DNA of 64,000 nt from Granulosicoccus antarcticus IMCC3135 (lineage in GTDB: Bacteria; Pseudomonadota; Gammaproteobacteria; Granulosicoccales; Granulosicoccaceae). The translations under genes and the position numbers were made by a program. This document shows, piece by piece, positions 47,021 through 54,716 of this stretch (positions are counted from its first letter, which is position 1; the number at the start of each line of letters is the position of its first letter). The DNA is taken from assembly GCF_002215215.1 (NCBI RefSeq), contig NZ_CP018632.1, positions 7,436,501 to 7,500,500 of the forward strand. The letters run 5' to 3'. The notes under the pieces are model-generated. The model was not told the DNA's origin and ran no database searches. It saw only the letters and a program-made list of their open reading frames with translations.

Positions 47021-47437
47021 ATGAGCAAAGATACGACTATTCGCACAGGAAGACACTGTGTATTTATTATGCATGTCCACTTGGTCTTCGTCACAAAGTA
47101 TCGTCGTGATGTCTTCACCAAGAAAATTCTCGATGACTTGAAGATCACCTTCACCAAGGTATGTGAAGACTTTGAAGCCACTCTGGTGGAGTTTAATGGT
47201 GAAGACGATCATGTCCATCTTCTGGTTAACTACCCACCCAAGGTGCCAGTATCTGGCCTGGTCAACAGTCTGAAGGGGGTATCTAGTCGCCGAGTAAGAA
47301 AAGCAGATTATCCGAGCATCAAAAACAAACTGTGGGGTAATGCACTATGGTCTCCTTCGTACTTTGCCAGCAGTTGTGGTGGAGCTCCGATTGGCCTGAT
47401 CAGACAATACATCGAACAGCAACGAACACCGCGCTAA
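47021..47437 (+). CDS. tnpA: TnpA, IS200/IS605-family Y1 transposase
   Basis: Protein of 138 residues with the HUH motif (DHVHLLV) and the catalytic tyrosine in LIRQYIEQQ, as usual for single-strand Y1 transposases. ATG 47021 (MSKDTTIRTG) is the usual family start; an in-frame ATG at 46997 also exists. Its 3' end lies 28 bases from the group II intron. The intron inserted between the left IS hairpin and tnpA and did not break the gene, so transposase activity is plausible, although its left end is now 4.8 kb away. Confidence 0.92.
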   Translation: MSKDTTIRTGRHCVFIMHVHLVFVTKYRRDVFTKKILDDLKITFTKVCEDFEATLVEFNGEDDHVHLLVNYPPKVPVSGLVNSLKGVSSRRVRKADYPSIKNKLWGNALWSPSYFASSCGGAPIGLIRQYIEQQRTPR

Positions 47438-47464
47438 CACAACAGAGAGGCTTCGCCTCTCGCG

Positions 47465-47536
47465 ATCGGGATAGGGGCCGACCGAAGACGGGCCCCTCCC
47501 ACACCACCCGGCATGCGGGTCCGCACCGGGCGGTTC
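47465..47536 (-). ncRNA. Group II intron domains V and VI
   Basis: Read on the minus strand: GAACCGCCCGG...CCGGGTGGTG is the domain V hairpin, with the GCGG/GCAT upper part, and it is followed by a GGGGCC...GGCCCC stem with a short 3' tail CTATCCCGAT that carries a candidate branch-point A eight bases from the end. This is the catalytic core and lariat end of the intron. Confidence 0.82.
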
Positions 47537-47548
47537 GAGAAGTTGAGG

Positions 47549-48553
47549 TCATGAGAGACGAGGTACATCTAAGCCATCGTAGTATTTGACTGATAGAATA
47601 AAGTGCAATCCCGAAAGGCTGTTGTGCCAACAACGTTTGCTAGAACAAGCGATGAGCTTAGCCAACTCCTGCGAGGCACCGAGACGACGTAAAGCGTCAT
47701 ACGCCGTACGGCCGCGTCGCCAGTGCTTGAGCTGGATAGCCCGCAATCGGCGTCGTATCCAGCCATCCAGATCACGGAAGATTTTCGGCGTTTGTGCCAG
47801 ATGAAAGTAAGCCTTCCATCCGGGAATGAAACTCCGAAGTTCTACCGCAACTTGGACAAGGCTGCGACCACCGACGCGACGTGTGATCTGCCGGATGCGC
47901 TGCTTGAACTTGACGATTGCCGAAGGTGATACCGCAATTTTAACCGTGTTCCCACTCCACCGCCGTAAGCAGTAGCCCAGAAACTTACGACCAAACACGG
48001 GCCCGACTGCAGTCTTTGCCTCGTTCACCCGAAGGTGCAGTTTTGCATACAGCTTCCGAAGAGAGCGCAGTACCCGTTCCCCCGCCCGTTGACTACGAAC
48101 ATACACATTGCAGTCATCGGCGTATCGGGCAAACTTGTGTCCGCGCCTCTCCAGAGCCTGATCCACTTCGTCCAACAGCACATTAGCCAGTAACGGTGAA
48201 AGAGGGGAGCCTTGTACGGTTCCCTCCAAGCGTTCCACCAATACGCCGTTGATCATGACGCCAGCTCGAAGAAATCGTCGAATCAACCGAAGAACGGCCT
48301 TATCGTCGATTCGCTTACTCAGCCGGTCCATGAGAACGTCGTGATTAACCCTGTCGAAAAATTTCTCAAGATCCACATCAACCACCACCTGATAGCCTTG
48401 TTGCACACACTGCTGTGCATGGAGCACAGCATCATGGGCACTTCGACCTGGGCGAAAGCCGTAGCTGAACTTTGAGAACGTCGGGTCAAGCAGGGGTTGC
48501 AGTACTTGCAACAGTGCCTGCTGGATCAGGCGATCAATGACGGTGGGGACCGT
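47549..48553 (-). pseudogene. ltrA: C-terminal part of group II intron reverse transcriptase/maturase
   Basis: About 330 residues: from PTVIDRLIQQALLQVLQP through the RT catalytic YADD box (RYADDCNVY), the maturase X domain (RSFIPGWKAYFHLAQTP, WIRRRLRAIQLKHWRRG) and a short end with no HNH endonuclease. Its N-terminal part (RT blocks 0-2) lies at 51462-51843 and ends in ELGIPTV, exactly where this part begins. The gene was split by the serine-recombinase element, so the intron can no longer make its own maturase. Confidence 0.88.
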
Positions 48554-48583
48554 GGTTTCATAATGCACCTCGTGCAGTTGGCG

Positions 48584-50647
48584 TTAGGGATTGACCGGGG
48601 TATCTATTCGGGTTGAGTTTCTCACCCAGTCTTCGAGCTCCTTTTCTTTGCTTCGTGTGAGCGTGATCCAGTAAGGCGTTCCGTGTTCAAGTTGTCGAGC
48701 CTCAACAACATCGCACTCTATCCAGTAGTAGACGACGTTGCGGCTGATACCGAAGCGTACCATTACCTCGTTGACGGTTAGCTCATTAGATCGTTTTAGA
48801 TCAGCGCAGGGAATCCGATGTCGGTAACGAACCCACGAGATCATGGGTGCCGTGAACTTCTTGCCTTTTGGGCTTCGCAGTCCTTGTGCATTGAGTTCAG
48901 CGACAATGTCTTTGTCCCTCATCGTGCAGGCTAACGCTCTGATTTTTTCAACCATCTCGGCTGGATAACGTAGCTGCTCAGCGATAGGCGCTGGCAGCTG
49001 CACGACGATGTCATTCGTCGCACCACCTTGCCAACGTACGTGCAGAATCGCTTGGCGCTCTTCCCGTCGTTTTTCGACGGTGATGTCCTTAATCAAAAGC
49101 CTCAACATACGCTTTTTATCTTTAGACGAGGTTGTTTTCGCATTCCATAAACGCGGCAGATCCTTTGCTAAGGCCAACACCATCTGGCGCTGTTCATCAC
49201 TGACAATGCACGCCTCTTTTGAGTGGAACTGCGCGTACTGTTCTTCGAGTTTTTGCAACTCCTCCAGTGCATTGTTCCAGCGCTGCTCTAGCGTCGATGC
49301 AACCAGACGGTTCGACGGGTCCACTTCCTCGTAACGCCGTTGTGCCAGCTGTGCTTCATAGCCAGCACGTTCGATTCTTCGCTGCCATTGTTGCCCCACC
49401 GACTGGTCGCGCTCTTGCAGTTGACGCACCGATTCCACAGCCAGTTCCACTTGTGCAGGAATCATCGCTGCCAACACCGCTTCACAGACCACCGGGTCCA
49501 GAACGTTTGCCTGAACAAACATACAAGACTTTGTTGCAACACCTTCTCGTCGGCGCCAGTTGCATTCATAGAGCGGATAGATGCCGCCGTTGCCTTTGTA
49601 GCGAACGGTGAGTTTACGGCCGCAACAACCACACAGTAGCAAGCCCTGCAGCATAGCCAGGCCTTCTCGTGCCGCACCGCTCAACAATGTCTGCTCACTG
49701 TTGGTTCGATTCCTATCCAATCGCTCTCGATTCTGCAGGTATTCATCCCAGCTAACATAGCCCTCATGATGATCGCGTAAATTGACGCGCCATGACTCCA
49801 TGGGTACTTCGCAGGACCGGGTTTGAATCTCACCATTGGCATCAACCTGCTTTTTGGACTGATAGCGTCCGTATACGTAGGCACCAGCATAAGTGGGGTT
49901 CGATAGAATTGATAGGACGCGAGACTCACACAGCGGCCCCCAGATCAGCTTGCCGTCCCATGCGCCGCCGTATGAACGCTTGGGGAATTTTAACCCCTTG
50001 TCACCAAAACGATGGACCACGCCATAGGCAGTACCAACCTCGTTGAACAACGAGAACACCATGTGTACCGCGCCTCGCACCTCATCATCTGGGTCGAGTA
50101 CCGTTCGATCCTGATCGTCAAAGCACAAACCCACCGGCAACGGAAACCTCAACTCACCCTTTCTGGCCTTGTTCAGTTTGCCACCCTGGAGGCGCGCGCG
50201 CAGAAAATGCAATTCTGCCTGTGCCAACGTTCCCTTCATCCCCAGTAACAACGCATCGTTGAAATCTCCCGGGTCGTAGCAACCGTCTTCGTCGATAACC
50301 GCCGTCTGCGTCATTGCACACAGTTCGATCAATCGATGCCACTCCAGACTTGAGCGGGCCAACCGCGACGCCTCCAGAGCGAACACCGCTCCCACGTCCC
50401 CCATTGACACATCCGCCACCAGTCGTTTGAAATCGTTGCGACCTGTGGTCTGTGCTCCCGACACACCCAGATCCCCGTCCAGTGTCACTATCTGTTCTGT
50501 CGTCCAACCCATTCCAATCGCTTTGTCGCGCAGAGCATACTGGCGCTCCGTGCTCTCCTGATGCCATCTCACTTGGCCCATCGTCGATTGACGCACGTAC
50601 ACGTACGCCTGTCGCTGAAGATGCTGTTCTGTCAACTTCGTGCTCAT
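48584..50647 (-). CDS. Large serine recombinase
   Basis: Protein of 687 residues. The N-terminal resolvase-type catalytic domain starts with YVYVRQST (nucleophile Ser near residue 21), with STERQYALRDKA, SRLARSSLEWHRL and the arginine-rich active-site region. A recombinase domain follows near 180-290 (NPTYAGAYVYGRYQSKK), a zinc ribbon near 335-375 (CGCCGRKL...CNWRR), a long coiled coil near 400-470, and a C-terminal helix-turn-helix region. GAGGAG lies seven bases before ATG. It is intact and should catalyse integration and excision of the surrounding element. Confidence 0.92.
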   Translation of the reverse strand: MSTKLTEQHLQRQAYVYVRQSTMGQVRWHQESTERQYALRDKAIGMGWTTEQIVTLDGDLGVSGAQTTGRNDFKRLVADVSMGDVGAVFALEASRLARSSLEWHRLIELCAMTQTAVIDEDGCYDPGDFNDALLLGMKGTLAQAELHFLRARLQGGKLNKARKGELRFPLPVGLCFDDQDRTVLDPDDEVRGAVHMVFSLFNEVGTAYGVVHRFGDKGLKFPKRSYGGAWDGKLIWGPLCESRVLSILSNPTYAGAYVYGRYQSKKQVDANGEIQTRSCEVPMESWRVNLRDHHEGYVSWDEYLQNRERLDRNRTNSEQTLLSGAAREGLAMLQGLLLCGCCGRKLTVRYKGNGGIYPLYECNWRRREGVATKSCMFVQANVLDPVVCEAVLAAMIPAQVELAVESVRQLQERDQSVGQQWQRRIERAGYEAQLAQRRYEEVDPSNRLVASTLEQRWNNALEELQKLEEQYAQFHSKEACIVSDEQRQMVLALAKDLPRLWNAKTTSSKDKKRMLRLLIKDITVEKRREERQAILHVRWQGGATNDIVVQLPAPIAEQLRYPAEMVEKIRALACTMRDKDIVAELNAQGLRSPKGKKFTAPMISWVRYRHRIPCADLKRSNELTVNEVMVRFGISRNVVYYWIECDVVEARQLEHGTPYWITLTRSKEKELEDWVRNSTRIDTPVNP

Positions 50648-50786
50648 CGGTACACTCCTCCACAGGGCGGCAGGAATCGATGGGCTCGCGCAACCAGGCC
50701 TCTAGCATGTTGGCCATCAGTGTTGCGGCGGCAGTGGTATCGAAGGTGGCGGTGAGCGTGGTAGATGAGGCACTCACCGCCAGCAC

Positions 50787-51119
50787 CTAAAACCGTTCCC
50801 GACGGCGCAACAACTCCTGATTGATCGCGCACAATTGATCGAGCCTGTCGCGGATCTCGCGATAGTTGGCAAGATACTCGGCCACTTGCGGCTGAGTGTC
50901 TTGTGGGACGTAATCCATGGCGGGGCGTGCCCCCGTGCGGCTGATCGACAAGTAGTACTTCGGGCCGTGTCCCTGGCCAGTAGCGCACTTGCAGTTTGGT
51001 TTGCCGCAACGTTTGTAGCGTTCGATCAGCGAGCCACGTAGAACAGTATCCAACGGTGGGATTTTGCGTAACAGTTGCTTGCGCCGGCGCCTGAGTTGAG
51101 TGGTCGAAATATCCTGCAT
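50787..51119 (-). CDS. DUF6788-like small protein of the recombinase element
   Basis: Protein of 110 residues with a basic N-terminus and a conserved core: LIERYKRCGKPNCKCATGQGHGPKYYLSISR, which carries three cysteines of a possible metal site and resembles DUF6788 proteins found next to serine recombinases and transposases. The C-terminal 40 residues form a helix. The function is unknown. It lies between the DUF5372-like gene and the recombinase gene, all in one direction. Confidence 0.72.
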   Translation of the reverse strand: MQDISTTQLRRRRKQLLRKIPPLDTVLRGSLIERYKRCGKPNCKCATGQGHGPKYYLSISRTGARPAMDYVPQDTQPQVAEYLANYREIRDRLDQLCAINQELLRRRERF

Positions 51120-51167
51120 AGTTGTCGGACCACGTATATGACTGCCCAGATAATAGTCTACATGAAA

Positions 51168-51431
51168 TCATTCGTCAACTCCGTCGGACTCGGTCAGTTG
51201 ACGTACCAGCGTGGCAAGAGTCAGCAGCGAATCAAACTCCAGGATCACACCCGGTGAGGCTAATTCGCTTAGCGGCTCCCAGTCTGTCCACTCTTGCGCA
51301 ACGGCCAGAGTGCCGCGCTCAGGGTGACGAATAATCAACGTCTCCACGCCCGATACGCGACGGCGCTTCAGGACATCAAAACGTTGCTGGGTCAATGGAT
51401 GGAAGGGATGAGTTACCGTGACACATCCCAA
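51168..51431 (-). CDS. DUF5372-like small protein of the recombinase element
   Basis: Protein of about 87 residues from a TTG at 51431. It begins LGCVTVTHPFHPLTQQRF, a DUF5372-like start, and continues with TLIIRHPERGTLAVAQEWTDW. The open frame runs further upstream into the maturase remnant, but the element border is near 51462, so the native start must lie inside the element; TTG 51431 is the best candidate. The function is unknown. Confidence 0.6.
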   Translation of the reverse strand: MGCVTVTHPFHPLTQQRFDVLKRRRVSGVETLIIRHPERGTLAVAQEWTDWEPLSELASPGVILEFDSLLTLATLVRQLTESDGVDE

Positions 51432-51461
51432 ACTGGAATTGGTATCAGGTGTAGTTCGCGT

Positions 51462-51843
51462 GGACCGTCGGTATCCCCAATTCCCTGGAGCCTCCACCCG
51501 GTTTCGGAATTTCCACGCGTCGCACGGCCGATGGCCGATAACTACCGCGCAGCAATTCATCCCGGATCACTGGCCACTGGGTGTGAAGATATTCAATCGT
51601 TTGAGTGATTGAAAGACCGTCTACGCCCGCACTACCTTTATTGGCTTTGACGCGTTTCCACGCCTCCACCATGTTCTCTCGCGAGAGCGCCTGCTCAAGC
51701 AGATTCTCCCGCCCCAAGCCTTCGGTTCGTTGAGGCACCGACACCGCTTCACCGCGCGCAGAAAGCTTTCGGGCTTCACCCGTTCGTCTCTCACTGCGCC
51801 TCGGTCTCCCGAGTTTCTGGTGCTTTGCTTTGTCGAGCGTCAA
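51462..51843 (-). pseudogene. ltrA: N-terminal part of group II intron reverse transcriptase/maturase
   Basis: About 127 residues with the intron RT N-terminal pattern: NLLEQALSRENMVEAWKRVKANKGSAGVDG, then ELLRGSYRPSAVRRVEIPKPGGGSRELGIPTV. It then runs into the recombinase element and stops after five foreign codons. The start is TTG 51843, with AAGGAGAG eleven bases upstream. It is the first part of the reverse transcriptase whose remainder lies at 47549-48553. Confidence 0.85.
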
Positions 51844-52233
51844 CGTCTTCTAGCTCTCCTTCTCGTTTAGCCCTTCATCGCATGATGACGACTACTATGG
51901 CCTCTGCTGACTTCTCACTCCGACCATACGATCGTCGCCCTTTCAGGCACAAGGTGAGATCTCCCCGGGTAAGACTGCAATCCTTCCCCACACAACCGCC
52001 GAATCTACATTATCTCCCTTTGACCACAAGAGCTTCGCGATGACGTGCCCGCTCGCCCTGATTGATAATGCCTCAATATTCGGTTCTTGTTCATCGGCTC
52101 GTGGTTTCGCTATACACTTCCTCCCCACGCTTGGTCACCCTTGCGCAGTTGTGCTTCACTTCGGTCGCTGTGGTCAGCTTCCGGGAGGACTTTCACCTCC
52201 AAGATCGCACCCATGCCGGGCGCACCTATCCAT

Positions 52234-52253
52234 CCCCGCCCTGAAGGACGAGG
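52234..52253 (-). repeat. Left-end hairpin of the IS605-type element
   Basis: On the minus strand CCTCGTCC-TTCA-GGGCGGGG forms an eight-pair stem (two G-U pairs). The core CCCTGAAGGA (plus strand) matches the right-end hairpin at 45725-45746. It lies eight bases before the intron 5' end at 52225 and probably served as the intron target. Confidence 0.65.
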
Positions 52254-52269
52254 TTTTTCGCGCAGATGG

Positions 52270-52602
52270 ATAAATCTCGCGAATACCTGAAATCAATGTC
52301 GTTGGTGAAGAACAGTCAAGCGGACGTTAGTAAATACGGATCCATAATTGACAACGCGGAAAAAAATTGCTAAACGTGATATCAAGCCCGTGAAGCAGGG
52401 AGCTTCTGAGAAAAAACTAACTAAATCAAGAGGTCTTACTGGAATCGTTTTTGGTGATGAATGCAAGAAACCCGGGTTTTTCAAGCGTATTTCGGCCTCA
52501 GGCGCCATTACTCGAAAAAACCGTCTGAGTATCATCTTATTTCCCGATCGAACCACTAGGGTTTACCCTAATAGGCACACTCGCTATTTCCACATATAAT
52601 CC
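52270..52602 (+). pseudogene. 3' part of the interrupted secreted-protein gene
   Basis: From the IS left end the frame of the 45603 gene continues as DKSREYLKSMSLVKNSQADVS to a TAA at 52371. That stop follows a run of seven A (52360-52366). Skipping one A would carry the reading on in another open frame to 52599, adding about 80 residues (IAKRDIKPVKQG, later GLTGIVFGDECKKPGFFKR). So this part is either the end of a short protein of about 71 residues, or a frameshifted longer one of about 145. The next gene is the deaminase effector. Confidence 0.45.
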
Positions 52603-52630
52603 GAAATGTGTGTAACAGCGGAGTAAAAAG

Positions 52631-54259
52631 ATGGATGTCAGCGGGACAGGTCGGTCAAGCTCTCCGTCCAGCAGTAGCGGCAATTCGTACTCCGATAGCA
52701 GCGGTAGTGGAAGCGATTGGTCCTCATCCGGCTCGGGCCTGGATACCGACAACTCAACATTCGCCACTAACGACGATTCCCGGAACTCACGCAGCTCAGA
52801 CTGGGATACAGACAACTCAAGCACAAGCACCACCGATACCCTGCGTAATCAAACAACAGAACTGGATCGAGCCCGTGGCGAACACCAGGCTCCGACAGTT
52901 CAATCGGCAGCTGATAGCCAACCACAGGCTATCGCGAAGCCAGAGCCTGAGATCAGTTTCAGTGACGTTGAAGTCGGGAGTGTAGTTGCCGGGGTAATCG
53001 GATCGAACAACGGTATATTTGCAAGTTCCGAGATACGCACCAGAAATGCATCATCGACATTCAATGATCAGATTGTTGCTGACGGGCTAGGCAACAAATC
53101 AGTGGTTTCCGCGGCTGTCTTTGACAACGTAACCGGCAAGATAACAACTGGAACCAACTCCAAAGCCCCGTTGAGCAGGGAAAGCGCCCATCCTGTGCTT
53201 CAGCAACGTCTGGACAACATGGACTATTCCAGGGCTCACAACAGCTGGCAAGGCAACCATGCAGAAGTGCATGCGCTCAACGACGCACTGTGGAGTCGCG
53301 AAACTCACAACCAGAGTACCGGCACCCCCCGTGCAGTAACAGAAGCTGATTTACCCAGCATGACGCTACAAACGGCATGGACAAAATCCAGTCAGAAAGG
53401 CGGCATGACAATCGGTGAAGTTGCGCACCGTTGCGCGAACTGCACCCAATTGACTGATGGCGTACAGAACCTGGCTGGCGACTCCCCTGCCGACTACTCC
53501 GTGTCCAAGGCAGCCGCCAACGATGTGTCGGTTGCAACCGACACACCCAGGTACGCATTTGCGAATAGTGATCTCTCCAGCGCGCGCCGCGGAGCACAAA
53601 CCGGGGCTCTTGCAGGCTTCGGGATAAGCAGCTTCCAGAACTTGCGTGACGGTGTCACTACCGAGGACGTGGCGACCATTGCCACGGATACAGGTGTTGC
53701 CGCGGCTACAGGTGCCACGGGCGAAATGATAGAGAACTCAGTGGCACGTTTTGTTGAATCACGCGCTGGGGCAGCGCTGCAGCAAGGTGCTGGAACAACC
53801 ACTCGCGTCATGAGTTCGCGTATCGCAGGCGCTGGCGTTGCAGGCGCTGTCATTGGTGCAGGCTTCTCATCCGTTGACCAGGTTCAGGCATGGCAACGTG
53901 GTGAGGTATCAGGATCCGAAGCAATCGGAACCGTTACGGCTGAAGCTGCCACCGGCCTTGCAGCAGGCTCGGCAGGCGCATTGGCCGGTGCAGCAATTGG
54001 CAGCATCATCCCTGTCGCAGGCACTGTCGTGGGCGGGGTTGTTGGTTTTGGTGTCGGCATGGCTGCGGGCTGGGCCGCTGACAAGGGATTACGTGCATCA
54101 GGTATCACTGACGCCGTTGCCAGCGGCGTCACCACCACTATAGATGCCGGAGGTCGCGCGGTAGAGGCCGCAGGTGATGCGATCGGATCAGCTGCATCGG
54201 CCGTATCCGACACCGTCGAAAGGTGGGGACAATCCCTCTCGTCAGCGTTCGGATGGTAA
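52631..54259 (+). CDS. YwqJ-like deaminase toxin, candidate type VI effector
   Basis: Protein of 542 residues. The N-terminal 100 residues are Ser/Thr/Asp/Asn-rich and disordered. About 115-285 resembles the YwqJ-type deaminase fold: SAHPVLQQRLD, the zinc-binding/catalytic GNHAEVHALNDAL near 207-219, and the paired cysteines HRCANCTQLTDG near 263-274. The C-terminal 220 residues contain glycine-zipper hydrophobic segments (GAVIGAGFSS, GLAAGSAGALAGAAIGSIIPVAGTVVGG) able to enter a membrane. GGAG precedes ATG. The next two genes are a DUF1795 chaperone and a probable immunity gene. I infer a toxin that deaminates a nucleic acid or nucleotide in rival cells. Confidence 0.75.
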   Translation: MDVSGTGRSSSPSSSSGNSYSDSSGSGSDWSSSGSGLDTDNSTFATNDDSRNSRSSDWDTDNSSTSTTDTLRNQTTELDRARGEHQAPTVQSAADSQPQAIAKPEPEISFSDVEVGSVVAGVIGSNNGIFASSEIRTRNASSTFNDQIVADGLGNKSVVSAAVFDNVTGKITTGTNSKAPLSRESAHPVLQQRLDNMDYSRAHNSWQGNHAEVHALNDALWSRETHNQSTGTPRAVTEADLPSMTLQTAWTKSSQKGGMTIGEVAHRCANCTQLTDGVQNLAGDSPADYSVSKAAANDVSVATDTPRYAFANSDLSSARRGAQTGALAGFGISSFQNLRDGVTTEDVATIATDTGVAAATGATGEMIENSVARFVESRAGAALQQGAGTTTRVMSSRIAGAGVAGAVIGAGFSSVDQVQAWQRGEVSGSEAIGTVTAEAATGLAAGSAGALAGAAIGSIIPVAGTVVGGVVGFGVGMAAGWAADKGLRASGITDAVASGVTTTIDAGGRAVEAAGDAIGSAASAVSDTVERWGQSLSSAFGW

Positions 54260-54269
54260 TCTGTAAAAC

Positions 54270-54716
54270 ATGAAAACCTTCCAGGCCAATGGCTTTGACA
54301 GTGTCCAGCCTGACGGCTGGCAAGATCGTTCAACACTGACCCTTGTAGGACCTGTTGCAAGCGACGGCTTTGCCAGTAACATCGTGGTCACACAACAACC
54401 GGTGGACAGCACAACGTCCGTGACGCAATTTGCACAAAGCCAGCTGGCCACTCTGGCAACAGAGGTGCAATCACTGGACATCGCCGATGAACGCGAAGTA
54501 AGCCTCAACGGGCGCAAACTATATCAGCGATTACACAGCTTCACTGTCGGCCAGCAGCGCGTCGCACAAGTACAGACTTACGTCTTTGCAATTGTTGATG
54601 ATCAACGCACCGCTTTCGTCATAACAGGCACCACATCACCTGAGGCATTTGATGCAGCCATGCCAGCCTTTAAAGCGTTCATTGAAGGTTTCAAGACTCA
54701 ACACAACGATGCCTGA
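54270..54716 (+). CDS. DUF1795/DcrB-like (Eag-type) effector chaperone
   Basis: Protein of 148 residues with the DcrB/DUF1795 pattern: DGWQDRSTLTLVGP, then TSVTQFAQSQLATL near 45-60, LNGRKLYQRLHSFTVGQQRVAQVQTYVFAI, and a final AAMPAFKAFIEGFK helix. Eag proteins of this family shield the membrane segments of type VI effectors before loading. The gene begins 11 bases after the deaminase gene, whose product has such hydrophobic segments. It overlaps the next gene by eight bases. There is no signal peptide, which supports Eag rather than a periplasmic DcrB. Confidence 0.8.
   Translation: MKTFQANGFDSVQPDGWQDRSTLTLVGPVASDGFASNIVVTQQPVDSTTSVTQFAQSQLATLATEVQSLDIADEREVSLNGRKLYQRLHSFTVGQQRVAQVQTYVFAIVDDQRTAFVITGTTSPEAFDAAMPAFKAFIEGFKTQHNDA

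Larger units (their letters stand above)
48547..51468 (-). mobile_element. Serine-recombinase element inserted in the intron maturase gene
   Basis: About 2.9 kb that splits the maturase reading frame. The 7-mer GGACCGT (plus strand) occurs at both junctions (48547-48553 and 51462-51468) and could be the shared crossover core. Genes, all minus: a DUF5372-like protein, a DUF6788-like protein and a large serine recombinase. There are no long terminal inverted repeats, as expected for a site-specific serine recombinase. Rejoining at the core gives GIPTV-PTVIDR, one PTV too many for the family, so the exact border is unsettled. Confidence 0.72.
47465..52225 (-). mobile_element. Group II intron, interrupted by a serine-recombinase element
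   Basis: The 5' end reads GTGCGCCCGGCATGGGTGCG from 52225 on the minus strand, a classic group II intron start. The 3' end has domain V and domain VI at 47465-47536. The encoded reverse transcriptase/maturase is in two parts, separated by 2.9 kb of foreign DNA. Without that insert the intron would be about 1.86 kb, typical for a compact type. The maturase C-terminus has no HNH endonuclease domain. The 5' exon ends with the left-end hairpin of the IS605-type element, which fits the class C habit of inserting after a hairpin; the class is an inference. Confidence 0.88.
45715..52269 (-). mobile_element. IS605-type insertion sequence (TnpA/TnpB) split by a group II intron
   Basis: The tnpB gene (minus) and tnpA gene (plus) are divergent, and similar hairpins in the same orientation lie near both ends (45725-45746 and 52234-52253). 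The IS605 family uses such subterminal hairpins, cleaves without target duplication, and TnpA recognises them. The right end reads TCAA at 45718-45715 on the minus strand. The left end is set after a TTAT (52273-52270). The IS is 6555 bases as found, or about 1795 without the intron, normal for an element with both genes. The ends are inferred from hairpin positions and from the restored reading frame, not from an alignment. Confidence 0.7.

Noticed and set aside
47446-47462. Hairpin GAGAGGC-TTC-GCCTCTC after tnpA as a terminator
   Set aside because: There is no T tract and it lies within the left end of the IS605-type element, so it may be part of the IS end rather than a terminator.
50154-50786. 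Open frame between the DUF6788-like and recombinase genes (MLAVSASSTTLTATFD...)
   Set aside because: The first 45 codons could be a small gene, but most of the frame overlaps the recombinase catalytic domain in another frame and no family or ribosome binding site supports it.
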